Source of the DNA: Paramecium pentaurelia
Lineage: Eukaryota; Ciliophora; Oligohymenophorea; Peniculida; Parameciidae
Direction of reading: 5' to 3'
NCBI GenBank assembly: GCA_905183005.1
Contig: CAJJDO010000046.1
Location: forward strand, 324,255 to 388,254
DNA length: 64,000 bases
Translations under genes and position numbers: made by a program
In this document: positions 11,037 to 24,157 of the stretch, one piece after another
Layout: every line of letters starts with the position of its first letter
Numbering within the stretch: position 1 is the stretch's first letter
Notes under the pieces: generated by a model
Seen by the model: the letters and a program-made list of their open reading frames with translations, nothing else
Told to the model about the DNA's origin: nothing
Database searches by the model: none

Positions 11037-14000
11037 ATGATTGAATTGTAAGAGACTAATACAAAAGAGGAAATGGATTTTGGGTAAAATATACATTCCT
11101 ATTTATTAGATATTCAACCTTGGAATATCAAGGTGAATATGATGATTAATATAAATTAACAGCAATCTATTATAGGATTAATAAATGCAAATAGATCATT
11201 TATTATGTTTTATTAATTCTAACTCTTGGATTATTGTACTTATTTCAAAGATGGTTTATAAATCTGAGATTGTTTCTATTGTAAGCTTAAATCATGTAAA
11301 AAGATTTGAAAAATGTGAATTTGGTACAATGACACATGTTTTAGTGATCAAGACCAAAAACATTATTCCAATTGCAGATGATTAATTATGTGAAGTTACC
11401 ATTGTAAAGGATCATGTTTTCTCTAAAAATGCTAGAGTCTTTAATTATGAACTTAGTGATTATTACATTGATACATATACAAAAGCATTAGTTTAGATGA
11501 GAAATTCATTTTCTTAGTACACATAAGAGAGAATTTGTAATATGAAAGGCCTTATAGAGTTGAAAACTATATTTGGAGAAAATATTATGGAAATACCAAT
11601 AAAACCAATTCCACTCCTTTTACTTGATGAAATATTAACACCTTTTAATATATTTTAATTTAGTGCTTTGGCATTATGGGCTTATGATGATTATTTAAAT
11701 TATTCTCTCTTTATTTTAGTTATTACAATTATTTAAATTAGTATTGAATTGAGAGATGTAAGATAAAATTTATAAAAAATATAAAGAATGATTAGATTTA
11801 ATGTAGATGTAAAAGTAATTAGAAATAATAATTAAATTACAATATAATCAAAAGAATTGATTCCAGAAGATCTATTAATAATTGAAGGACATACAAAAAT
11901 TAGTTGTGATTGTATTTTGATTGATGGAAATTGTGTAATGAATGAAGCTGTACTAACAGGTGAAAGTGTACCAATTAATAAATCTAGTTTAGAAAAGAAT
12001 GAATAATTATTTTAATAAAAAGGAAATGAAAATAAAATGTTATTTAGTGGTACTACATGTTTAAGAAGTTATTCATAAAATGGAGAATATGCTAAAGCTA
12101 TTGTATATTAAACAGGATTTTAAACATTAAAAGGCAGTCTTGCTAGATCAATACTGTTTAATAGAACTTAAACATTCAGTTTTTATAGAGATTCATTAAG
12201 ATATCTATTTGTATTAGCTATATTAGGTTTAATATAAGCTAATATTACAATTTTAATAAGTGGTGCTTAAGGTGTCGCTCTTGGAGAAAGCATAATAAAT
12301 GCTTTGGAAATAGTAACTATAATAGTTCCTGCTACATTACCAACTGCTTTAGGAGCAGGTATTAGTCTTGCTTTGAAGCGATTAGAAGATAAATCTATTT
12401 AATGTGTAAAACCTGATAAGATAAATGTGGCAAGCAAAGTAAATTTAGTTGCTTTTGATAAAACAGGAACATTGACTGAATTAGGACTTGATGTTTTAGG
12501 ATGTAGAGAAATAAAGGATTAAGGATTTAATAAATTATAGATGATTAAAGATGTTTCAGAATAGTTTAATGAATGTATGGGTATTTGTCATTCATTATCA
12601 ATTATTAATAATGAAATTATGGGAGATCCAATTGATTTATGTATGTTTTAAGAGACTGGATGGGAATTAGTAGAAGAAAGTAAAGCAAGAAAAGAAATGA
12701 AAGAAGTATTAGTATTAAAGAGATTTGATTTCTAAGCAGAATTGTAGAGAATGTCAGTAATAACTAATTAAAATATATTATATTGTAAAGGATCACCTGA
12801 ATAAATAAAGAACATATGTATTAATATACCTATTAATTATAACAATATGTTATAAAAATATAGTAGTTAAGGATTCAGAATAATTGCTTGTTGTTATAGA
12901 GATATTGCATTTATGAATATGCAATAATTACATAAAAGAGATATTTATGAATCAAATATGATATTTTTGGGATTTCTAATATTTGAAAACAAATTAAAAG
13001 CAGAAACTTAATCTACAATAATAAATTTAAAATAGAGTAATATCAAATCTATTATGGTGACAGGTGATAATCCATATACTGCAATTAATATTGGATTGTA
13101 ATGTAATATATTGGATCAAAATAGTAGAATATTTTTGGGATTTCTAAATGATGGAATATTGTATTGGAATGAGATAATGTAATTGAAAATGAATAAAGTT
13201 GATGAGAATAGAAGTTCTTATAGTTTAGATTCAAATTAAGTTTAAAATTTAGAAACTAATTAAATTATGAAATTAAGTTGTCATTTTTAATTAGCAATTA
13301 CTGGATAGGTTTTTGAACATTTATAATAATAATATGCGGCATTTTTGGATAATTAATAATTGATTTTGAATCTATTATAAAGAACATACATTTATTCAAG
13401 AATGAAACCTAATAATAAAGGAGATCTTATGCTTCTTTTGAGATAAGACAAGTTTAATTTTATTGCTTTTTGTGGAGATGGTACTAATGATACCTGTGCT
13501 TTGAGATAGGCAGATGTTGGTTTAGCATTATCTTTAGAGGATGCTTCTTTGGCATCTCCATTTACAAGTACAATATTCAATATATCTAACATTATTAATT
13601 TAATAAAAGAAGGTAGAGCTTGTTTAGTAACTTGTGTGGAATGTTTCAAATTTATGACTTTGTATTCATGCATTCAATCTGTTGCTGTATTATAATGCTA
13701 TTTTTATGATACAGATTTTACTTAAGTTCAATATCTTTATTAAGATTTATGGTTGATAATCCCATTGGCATTTACTATGGATTTAACAAAATCATATAAT
13801 AAATTAGCTAATTATAGACCAATAAGCAATTTAATCTCATTACCAGTTTTATCATCTGTTTGTGTGATTATTCTTATTTCCTTTCTTGCTTAAATGATTA
13901 TGCATTAAATATTAAAACATTAAGATTTCTATTAATAGATAGTAATTGAATTGGTTAATGATGATTATTATATGCAACCTAATTATACAAATTCTATTCT

Positions 14001-14322
14001 ACTTATAATATCCAGCACTGAAATTTTGGCTGTAGCAATAGCATATACTTAAGGACCTCCTTTTAGAGAAGTCATTTATCAAAATTTCTATTATATGTTA
14101 GTAATATGTTTTGGGATAGCTGGTTAAATTATATTAATATTCTTCCCCAATTTAATAGGATTTGTAAATTTGGAGGTGGAATTTCCAACAGATTTTAAAA
14201 TTTAAATTCTAATTGTTAATATAATAGTAGGAATTACAATTATTTTTTATGAGAAATTGATAACTGGAAAATTGAATTAGAAATATGCAGAAGTAGAAAT
14301 TAATCTAGGAAATCAAAATTGA
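11037..14322 (+). CDS. P5B-type transport ATPase (ATP13A family)
   Basis: 1078 residues after introns of 26 and 23 nt close to the 5' end. Landmarks: actuator loop EAVLTGESVP (about 287), M4 segment VPATLPTALG (about 412), phosphorylation site DKTGTLTE (about 457), nucleotide-domain TGDNPYTA (about 659), hinge CGDGTNDTCALRQADVG (about 795), and several C-terminal membrane spans. CVKPDKINVASKVNLVAFDK before the aspartate is typical of P5B enzymes, which in animals export polyamines from endolysosomes or vacuoles. P5B enzymes usually have PPALP in M4; here it reads P-A-T-L-P. All catalytic residues are present. First ATG with both introns gives continuous homology. Confidence 0.93.
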
Positions 14323-14351
14323 TAAGATATAAATATATTCACTGTGTATTT

Positions 14352-16049
14352 TCATTATCTTGCTGTATCTAATTTATATTCTGAACTTTGCACTAATTAA
14401 TTAATTACTGATGTATCTAATATCTAAATATCTTGATTCAATTATAGTTTCATTAAATCGATAATAGGTTCATCCATACTATTTATCAATTTCTAATTTA
14501 TTGGATCCTAATAATTTGTTATAATCTCTTTAAATGCCTATTAAGCTTCTAGTGCCTTTTAATATGGAGTCTTTGCAGGTTTCAAAAGTGAACAGAAATT
14601 ATCTTCAGAAATATCTTAAGGATCTGCTCCTATAAAGGGTTTAGGTAAATAATCAAACATTTTGATTTAGGCTTTATTAAGAAGTATGAATTTCAATTTG
14701 TCAATTTCATGTAATTTATTGATAATATACAAAATATCAAGTGATTTTTAGATCCTATTAACAGCAAATTAAAATTGTGAATGTTTTATGTTATCTTTGT
14801 TCTTTCTTCTTGGAAATTGAAAAGTAATATATTCCAAAACATTTAAATACAGTTTCTTTGTTACAACTCTAAAAAACCGTTTAATGGATGCTGAAATTTC
14901 ATTAGTTATATGTGCCTTCTAATTGTCAGTATCAGCTTCTGTGATCATTTAACTCTTTCTTTATATACTATATAATCTTTTTTTAATATTCAATTAATTG
15001 AGTTAACTCCAAGATTTCTACTTTTTAAATAATGGTACCATTGGAATATTCACTTCACTCTAACATAATGGTATTTTTTTATCTAATTATTATTATGGAC
15101 TAGTAACTTTTTCATTTAATTTATCATTAACAATCTAAATCCTATCATTTTAAGTGGTTGCATCATCATCATTAGAAAAATTAAAAAGAGAGTTAACAAT
15201 TTACAATCGATAGGATAAATTACTAAATGGTAATTATAAGAACATGGCTAATGTAAAAATAACATTCCATAATCCACCAGCTTCTCCAAGAATTTACTAT
15301 AGTTTAGGATATTATCTATAATGAACAAATTCTGTTTTATTAAGTCTTATTCTGAATTGAAGTAATTTTTAACCATCACCAACTTCATAAGTTTCTTAAT
15401 GGTATTGATATGCTAATACACTTTCAAATTTCTCATCTTTAAACACCATTCCATCATCTGAAATTACTGTAAATGGACTCATATAAATATCAATTCTTTT
15501 TTAAATATTTCGACTTAAAGTTGTATCTATTTTCTCTATTCTAGTTTTTATAGGATCTTTAACATCTTTTAAATCATAATAAAATGTTGGTATTTACAAT
15601 TAAAATTCAAGACTTTCCTCTTATTTATGTACTTGACTAGCATTATTCAGAGATATCTCAATGATAACATATTAAACTCTTTAATCTGATTCATATAGAC
15701 TTATTTATTTAGAGTAATGATAAAGATTCTATGTGAAAGAAAGTGGCCCATCTTAAGTACTGACATTTATGTTTTGTTCTTCTAATCCAGTTATATGAAT
15801 TGTAAAATTCATAAATTGAGTGGAGTTTAAGACTTGATGGTAGATCTAATATTGATAAGAACGAGGATTTTTATCTAAATTAATGAAATTCATGCATAAA
15901 AGGACACTCATCATAGTTATTATAATTAAAGTTAGAAAGGCACCACAATAGGTTTTATGACGCTCTTAATCTTTGATTAGTAGAGAAACTGGCTTATTAA
16001 AGAAATCAAGGGATCGAATTGGTTTAAGTAGTTTTTTATATTTTTTCAT
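14352..16049 (-). CDS. Two-membrane-segment protein of a ciliate family, paralogue of the gene at 19684
   Basis: 565 residues, intronless. Architecture: basic N-terminus with RSLDFFNKPVSLLIKDQE, a hydrophobic segment (AFLTLIIITMMSVLLCMNF, about 40-60), a large domain of about 300 residues with many Asn/Thr that probably faces the lumen or outside, then LGEAGGLWNVIFTLAMFL (second segment) and a long cytoplasmic tail with YLPKPFIGADP. The same order of motifs appears in the protein at 19684-21617. I recognise the layout from uncharacterised ciliate membrane proteins but know no function. Head-to-head with the ISWI gene (71-bp gap); stop 30 bases from the P5B stop. Confidence 0.75.
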
Positions 16050-16120
16050 TAAATTTAGGATCAAATAATTTGATGAATTAAATGGTTAATTGATGCCTCT
16101 TAAAATCATAATTTAATTTA

Positions 16121-19100
16121 ATGAGTATTTCAAGTGAAGATGAAAATGAAGTCATGTAAGTAGAGTTAGGAAGTGATGAAGATTAAAAAATACAAGAAGA
16201 AGAAGAAAGAATAAAGAAATTAGAATAAGATAAGAAAACATTCATGAGTTCAATTAAACAAACAAGCAAATTGAATGCTAATGTATTTAAATAATGTTAT
16301 GAATTATTCATAGATTAAATTTGATAATATAGAATCAAAGATAAATACATTACTTGAAAATGCAGAGAAGTATGCCATGTTCCTATTACATCGTCATAAG
16401 CGTACTTAAGAGTCAAAATAGAAGGCTTTAACATAATAAAGAGGTAAACATAGACAAGTAATTGATGATGCAAGTGAAGAAGAAGATCTTGATGATGCGC
16501 CAACTGTACTTGATAAACAACCAACTATTTTAAGAGGAGGATAATTAAAGCAATATCAAATGACAGGTGTTAATTGGATGATTTCTTTATTTGAAGAAGG
16601 AATTAATGGTATTTTAGCTGATGAAATGGGTTTGGGCAAAACAATATAAACTATAGGATTTATAGCATTTCTAAAAGAATATACTAAAATTAGTGGACCA
16701 CATTTAATAGTGGCTCCAAAATCAACTCTAGGTAATTGGATGAGAGAATTTAAGAAATGGTTACCATGTGCTAGAATAGTTAAATTAATAGCTGTAAAAG
16801 AAGAAAGAGAGGATATAATCAATAAGTTTTTTCAACCTGGTAAATTCGATGTTTGTTTAACAAGTTATGAAGGAGTCAATATATGTTTGAAACATATACG
16901 AAGATTTTAATACAAATATATTATTATTGATGAAGCTCATAAAATAAAAAATGAGGATGCTATTATTAGTTAAAATCTTCGTAAAATTAGAACTAATTAT
17001 AAATTACTTTTGACTGGTACTCCATTATAAAATACACCTCATGAATTATGGAGTTTATTAAATTATCTTTTACCAGATTTATTTGATTCCTCGGAAGTAT
17101 TTGATAAATGGTTTGAAGTTAATACTGAAGCTAAATTAAAGGAAGGAAATGAAACTATTAAATAAGAAGAATTAGATTAAAGAAATCTTGAGATGGTCCA
17201 AAAATTCCAAAAAATATTAAGACCTTTCATGTTAAGAAGAACCAAGGCAGAAGTTGAAAGAATACTTCCTCCTAAATAAGAAATCCATCTTTTCATAAAA
17301 ATGACAAATTTATAAAAATAAATGTATCAGAATATTCTTTTACATAATAATCCAAATGAAGGTGATGATAAAGGCTTTTATATGAATAAATTAATGTAAT
17401 TACGTAAAATATGTTTACATCCTTATTTGTTCCCTGAAGTTGAAGATAAATCTTTACCACCTTTAGGAGAACACTTAATTGAAGTTGCTGGTAAAATGAG
17501 AGTTTTGGATAAATTTTTAAAGAAATTAAGTGATGGGACACATTAGGTATTAATATTTTCATAATTTACAATGATGCTCAACATTCTTGAAGATTATTGT
17601 AATTACAGAAAATATGAATATTGTAGAATAGATGGAGAAACAGAAATTTAATAAAGAGATGATCAAATTGCTGAATTCACTAAACCTGATAGTAAAAAGT
17701 TCATTTTCCTTCTTTCTACTAGAGCAGGTGGTTTAGGAATCAATTTAGCTACTGCAGATACTGTTATTATTTATGATTCTGATTTTAATCCTTAAATGGA
17801 TATGTAGGCTATGGATAGAGCACATAGAATAGGATAAAAGAATAGAGTAATGGTTTATAGAATGGCATGTGAACATACAATAGAAGAGAAAATTATAGAA
17901 AGATAATAGATTAAATTACGTTGGGATTCTCTTATGATTTAATAAGGTCGTTTATCATAAAAGTAAAGTGGAAAATTATTATCAAAAGAAGATTTAAAAG
18001 AATTAACTACTTATGGTGCTTCTTAGATTTTCAAATTAGATGGAGATGATATTAAAGATGAAGATATTGATATACTTTTAAAAAGAGGTGAATAATTAAC
18101 ATAATAAATGAATGAGAGAATTTAAAAGAAATTTGAAAATTTCAAAGATAAAATGTAATCACTTGATTTAGGATTGGGATAAATTAATATATTTGATTAT
18201 TTTAATGAAGAAAAATAAAATAAAACTGATGAGGATGCACTTGAAGATGCAATAGCTAATCATCTTTTTAATGAGAATAAAACAAGAAATAGAGACAAAA
18301 GAGCTATGATGCTTGGAGGTAATTCTAAGAAAATATAAGGAAAATAAATTAAATTATAAGAACATCATTTATATGAGAATAAAGATAGATTATAATATTT
18401 ATTATAAAAAGAAGAAGATTATCTAGCATTATAGAAAACTTAAAAAAAAGGTATAGATAATGAAGAAAATATTGATTTTGGAGGACTTACTTAAGAAGAA
18501 AGACAAGAATAAAAATAATTACTTGAAACTGGATTTAAAAATTGGAATAAATAAGAGTTTTCTGATTTTATTATTGCTAATGAAAAGTATGGAAAGGAAT
18601 CTTATGAAAAAATTTAAGAATTTATTAAAACTAAAACTTTAGATGAAGTAAAAGCTTATGCTTAAGCATTTTGGGAAAGAATTGATGGTTTAAGTGAAAA
18701 AGATAAAATTGTTAAGTAAATTGAAAGAGGTCAAAAATTAATAGAATAGAAAACTAATGGTTAAAAATTAATAGAAGAAAAATGTAAACATTTTCATTAA
18801 CCAAAATATGAACTTGTTTTTACTCCATAACTCTATAATAAATTCAAAAGTAAATACTTTAGTTTAGAAAATGATAAATATCTTATATATATGACTAATG
18901 AAGTTGGATATGGAAATTGGACCTTACTTAAATAATCTATAAGAAAAGAACCAATGTTCAGATTTGATCATGCATTCAAATGTAAAAGTGAAAATGAACT
19001 CAAAAATAGAGTCATTTCTTTAGTTAAAGTACTTGATAAAGAAAAAGAAAATAATTCTATGGGTCGTTCTCCTGTCAAAAATACTTATATTGATAAATCA

Positions 19101-19193
19101 AAAGTATAATAAGATTCATAAAAAAAGAAAATGAAAAATGAAGAAGATGAAATTTAAGATGGTTCAGAATCTGCGAAAAAAGTTAAATTGTGA
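16121..19193 (+). CDS. ISWI-type SNF2 chromatin-remodelling ATPase
   Basis: 1013 residues with a single 31-nt intron near codon 56. SNF2 motifs in order: ADEMGLGKTIQT (Walker A, about 167), PKSTLGNWMREFKKW, IIDEAHKIKNEDA (Walker B, about 260), LLLTGTPLQN, then the C-lobe FSQFTMMLNILEDYC, RIDGETEIQQRDD, LSTRAGGLGINLATADTV and DRAHRIGQKNRV. The C-terminal third has Lys/Glu-rich helices and NWNKQEFSDFIIANEKYG (SANT-like) and VGYGNWTLLKQSIRKEP (SLIDE-like). This marks ISWI rather than CHD or SWI2. ISWI proteins slide and space nucleosomes in the nucleus. The acidic N-terminus and final Lys-rich EDEIQDGSESAKKVKL fit a nuclear protein. Confidence 0.95.
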
Positions 19194-19683
19194 TATTATA
19201 AATATATTAGTAATTATGAATCATTGAATTGATTTTATAAGTATTCTAATTATATTAATTAAAAGGCGTTGGATATGAATTATTTAGAATTTAATAAACT
19301 TTAAAAAAATAAAACAATAATTAGTTAAATAAGAACTTATCTATAATTATAATTATAGTACTAATTGATAATAAATTATTTAATTATCAATAATTTTTTA
19401 ATACTCTTAATTGAACTAATTTATATTTTTTGAATATATGTATAGTTAATGAATCCATCAGATAAGTTCTTAATTTAGTGTTATTTATTTAAAATTAATT
19501 ATATTCGATAGTGTGAAAATATAATTTATAATTTCTTAGTTGCATCTGAAATGTTTTCAATAAATAATTCATTTTTCTTTTCTGAACTCCGAATTATTAT
19601 TATTAATTTAATGAATAATAAGTGATTAAATCATCAAATCAAAATATTATAAATGATATATAATATAAATTTAAAATTTCTTG
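19194..19683. other. Intergenic, no gene seen
   Basis: About 490 strongly AT-rich bases between two plus-strand genes. Presumed 3' flank of ISWI and promoter of the next gene. No motif recognised. Confidence 0.4.
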
Positions 19684-21617
19684 ATGAAACAAAATAAATT
19701 AAAGCAAATACAGCGTTAAATTAAAAAAATAGATATTTTTGCATCACCTGTTGAACTAATGATTTAAAAGAAGCGCTTACATCAATCTTTATTTGGAGCA
19801 TTAATGACACTATTGATGTTTGGGTGTATAATAACATATATTGTTAACAAATTTGTATAACTAGGAATGAGAAAAGAATTCTAAACTTTATATTCAGAAA
19901 TCTATTATGAAGAAATACCAATTTATCCATTAGTGTCTGAAAATTTCACTTTATAATTTGCCTTTTAGAACTATAATTAGAAAAACTATATAGATGAATC
20001 AATTTATAGAGTAAATGCATTTATGGTTAATAGAGTTTAAAGAATGTATGAGTTAATATAAATAGCAGAGCCAATAATAAAACAATTTAACATATAACAA
20101 AAACAGAGATTCCCTTAAGTAAATGTGCAAAGATTGGAATAACTTTCGAGGAGATTGAAGAGTAATTGGATAATGTTGATTTCAATAATACTTATTGTAT
20201 AGATTGGGAGAAAATTTCAGAGTTAAGTTTAACTGGTACTTCTGATTAGGATAACTATACTTATATATATGTAAATTTCTAATTATGTGTTAATGATACA
20301 AGCAATAGTAGTTTATATTATATAAATAGGTGAGAGTGTGATATGTAAGTCAAAAGAGGAAATGTAAGATAAATTAAGGAGGAATTATATATAATTTTAA
20401 ATATCCTCATATAATATTGATTTAAGGAATTATCAATAACCAAATGTTCCAAAGGTTGAAGAGATTTAAACAACTATATCTAGTTAAGTAACAAAAGACA
20501 TTACTTTATTTATGCAACCAATAACTACATTGACTGAAGAGGGATTATTAGATGAATTAGTTAGAAAAGATGCTACTATAAGGTATTAAAAAAGTTAAGA
20601 AATAATTGATTTCAATAGTGATGAATCCTTGGCAACGGTTTTGATTAGATTATCAAATACTGAGAATATTAGTTATAGAATATATCCAAAATTATAAGAT
20701 ATCCTGGCTTAAGCAGGAGGTTTATGGGAATTGTTAATGCTTGCATTTTCAATAATAGTCAAACCATTTTCTTAAATGTCATTTAAAATGGAAATCATAA
20801 ATAGTTTATTCAATTTTGAAGGTTAAAAATAAACTGACTCAGATGAAACTGATAATAAAAATAAACATTTTGATAAACTTAATGAGAATATTTAAACTAA
20901 TGAAAATGATGTTTCAATAATGTTAAACTCATTAAAATCAAAAACAAGTGCTAGATTTCCAAGAGGAAGAGCAAAATTAAAAATTTTAAAAGTAGATGGA
21001 CTTAATTCTGCTTAAACTGAAAAGTCTTCTTAAGTTTTTACTAATTCTCCTGAAAATGATAAAATACTTTAAAAAGGAATTAATTCTGCATTTAGAAAGT
21101 TCTTTAATGTTGCAACGCTTAAATTACATTTTAATCCATTTGATTATTTTAAATATATGAAATGTGGGTAATAATGTATTCAATATTTTAAAGATAAAAA
21201 GAAGGAAAGTACAAATAATTAAGTTATTCAGTTTAAAAATTAGATAAGTGTCTTGATATACTTTTTATTATTGACAAGTTATAAGAAATAGACAAATTAA
21301 AAATGATTTTATTATCAAAAGAGTAAGTCTAACTATTTGATTTTCTACCTAAACCATTAATCAGTCTTGATCCTACAAATTAATAATAAAGTGAAAATTA
21401 TTAATATTCTTCTTTACTTAAACCATATAAAGGATTAAAAGAAAAATCATTAGAAGCTTAATAAGTATTGGATTAATTACTTGAAAATTTAGATGATCCT
21501 ATTACTAATAAACTTATTTCTTTAATGGATCCAAATTTAATTAAATTATTATAAATATAACATGAGTTAAAAAAGAAATAAAGTCCCAAATTATTAATTA
21601 ATGATTTTGTTGAATGA
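19684..21617 (+). CDS. Two-membrane-segment protein, paralogue of the gene at 14352
   Basis: 621 residues after introns of 20, 22 and 26 nt. N-terminus KKIDIFASPVELMIQKKRLH corresponds to RSLDFFNKPVSLLI of the paralogue. A first hydrophobic segment (LMTLLMFGCIITYIVNKF) is followed by a domain with scattered Cys (CAKIGITFEEIEEQ, CIDWEKIS, CVNDTS, CKSKEE) of probably non-cytoplasmic topology. Then come LAQAGGLWELLMLAFSIIV, an acidic linker, and tail motifs LDILFIIDKLQEIDKLKM, FDFLPKPLISLDP and LEAQQVLDQL matching LEAQQAFKE of the paralogue. Frame is continuous only with all three introns removed. Function unknown. Confidence 0.75.
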
Positions 21618-21700
21618 TTATTCAATTATATTAATATATTAATTAATTGAGAATTCTTATTAATAAATAAATAATATATATTTCTTAATAATAATTAATC

Positions 21701-24037
21701 TCAAATGTGATTCATCATTACAGTGGTGTAACATATCATGAATTCTTCAACATTCAAACCTTTTTCTTAAGCACCAACCATATCAAGTAACATCAATAAT
21801 CTCTTGATTGGAATATCCTTAATTTATGATGCAATTGTAATAACTTACTATTCTTATTATTAAGATAATTAAAGTTTATTTTATGATTAAGGTGAAGTTG
21901 TCAAGTAATCTTTGATAACCAATTTAATCTCATCAGGTTTAACCAAATTTGGAACTTTAAAGGAAACATTAAAACAAGAGACAACTTCTAATTATTTCAT
22001 TATTTGATATTATGATGTTGTACCTATAATCAAAAGTCTACATTAAGACTAAAATTATTTAATAATTATTTATTACTTTATCTGGCAATCTCTTGATTAA
22101 TACTAATAATGCCTATAAAATTGCATTAGAGAATCTAGGACCTATATCTACATATTCTATAAGTCTTTCAATGTTGTCAATAAGAATACATGAAAGTGAT
22201 GATTTATATGCATCATTAAATATTCTAACCATCTGATTAATTATAGCACCTTCAGTTAAACCAATAAATGTTTCAGGAGATATTAATTTAACATATGGAA
22301 ATCCGCATTCTACTGCCAACCATGCTGCTACACTTGTTTTACCTGAACCTTATTCTCCTTCCAATAAAACAGAATTTAATTAAGAGTTCTTACCAAATCT
22401 AGTTTAATCAATTGTATTCTTTAAGATTTTTTAAAGTTTTCTAAATTCATCACCAAAATCAATTAATCTATTTTTGAGTAATAAATCAAATTTATTTGAA
22501 TCAATACCAAATTAAGGTTTAACTTCATCTAATGCATTCATAAAATCACTTCTTCTAACTTGAAGTTCATCCTATTTTGTTAATTTCTTTTAGAAATCAA
22601 AAATACTCTACATTCTCTAAAATGCAAAAGATGATGCAGATTTAACTACTGCTTCTATTTCAGCTCCAGTATAATTTTTAGTAATTGAAGCTAATTCCTC
22701 TAAATTTACATCTTTATCAAGTGCATTATTTTTTTTGAGATTTTCAGTATGTATATTCAAAATCTATTATCTACCTTATTCATCAGGTAATCCTACTTCA
22801 ATATGAACTTCAAATCTCCCTGGTCTAAGAACAGCTTCATCAATTAAATCTTTTCTATTAGTCATACCAATGACCAATATATTATTAAGAGAATTAACTC
22901 CATCAATCATTGATAACAATTAATTAACAACATTATCATATGCACCTGATCCAGAATTAATTGAACCTCTCTATTTACATATAGCATCCATTTCATCAAA
23001 AACAATTATATGTAAATCACTTTAATCACCCTTTGTTTCTTAATCAGATATCGCTTCAGCAAATAGTTTTCTAACATTTTCTTCAGCTTCTCCTACAAAT
23101 TTACTGAAAATCTCTGGTCCATTCACAATTTTTGGAGGTCTAGCCTTCAATACTTTAGCCAATTATCTTGCAATTAAAGTTTTACCAGTTCCTGGAGGAC
23201 CATATAATAAAAGTCCCTTAACATGTTTTATTCCATATTTTTCAAGAAAAGCTTATGGAAATCTTCTAGATGAAAATGCTCTTCTAAATATATTAGCTAA
23301 TTCTTTATCTAAACCTCCAACTCCTAATTTATCAAAGGAAAAGTCTTCTCTAAATATACTAGCTGTATGTGTTGAAGCATTCTTCATTTTCAATTGATTT
23401 ACTCCTTATCTAATACTAAATTCAATTTCAGTTTCATCAACCAACATACCACCTCCCATAAATTTAACTTATTATGATTCTACTCCTACACTCAAAACAT
23501 CAGTGCGAGTAACCTATGATTTTTAAATTAGATTAGCATACTTTATACAAGTAAGTATTTCCTTCAAATAAAAATAGCTGAATTTAACCTGCTCTAAAGA
23601 ATTATCCATTATATGCTCTTTTCAAAAATGGTGCTAAATCTTCTGAATTCAATTCTACTCTGTCTAAACTTCCTTATTATTAGACAATATCTAATTCAAT
23701 ATCAAGTACTCCTAATCTATATTCCTTATCTTTTGGAAGTGTAAACACTGCCACGTCAATCTTATCTGTGAATGACATTCTCAATAATTATCTTACATAT
23801 TTGCTTCCTGCTATTGAATCATCTTTATATCCATTTTCCTAAACTATTAAATTATTCACTTACTCCTTGCAATTAAAAAACATATCCATTAATCTATATA
23901 AATAAATCGCCTTAAACATTATATTTTTATTTTAATTAAGCATGTGTATTCTTTGATGTATAAAGAAATCCTGTAAATGCCTCTTCTGTTTTGTTAAGAG
24001 CAACTGGTAATAATTAGAATGTTTTTGCTGATATCAT
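21701..24037 (-). CDS. NSF: Vesicle-fusing ATPase NSF (Sec18)
   Basis: 751 residues after introns of 25, 28 and 28 nt, close to the 744 of animal NSF. Domains: N domain (about 1-210) that binds SNAP/SNARE; D1 AAA domain with YGPPGTGKT (about 265), FDEMDAIC and the sensor stretch NILVIGMTNRKDLIDEA with RPGRFEV; D2 domain with GEQGSGKTSVAAW (about 543), SCILIDNIERL and IGPRFSNAIL. NSF disassembles SNARE complexes after membrane fusion. In D2 the second Asp of the usual DD pair before IERL is Asn. D2 normally serves mainly for hexamerisation, so this need not matter. Confidence 0.95.
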
Positions 24038-24157
24038 TAATATAATTATTATTTATACACATATTTGTATTTGATATAATAAAAAATCAAGAATCGCCAG
24101 GCTTAACCAGAAATTTATATATTAAATTATCTATAATTATCTTGATGATATAATTAA

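Noticed and set aside
13392..13673. Minus-strand frame of 93 residues within the P5B gene
   Set aside because: It is antisense to the conserved GDGTND region of the ATPase, so a shadow.
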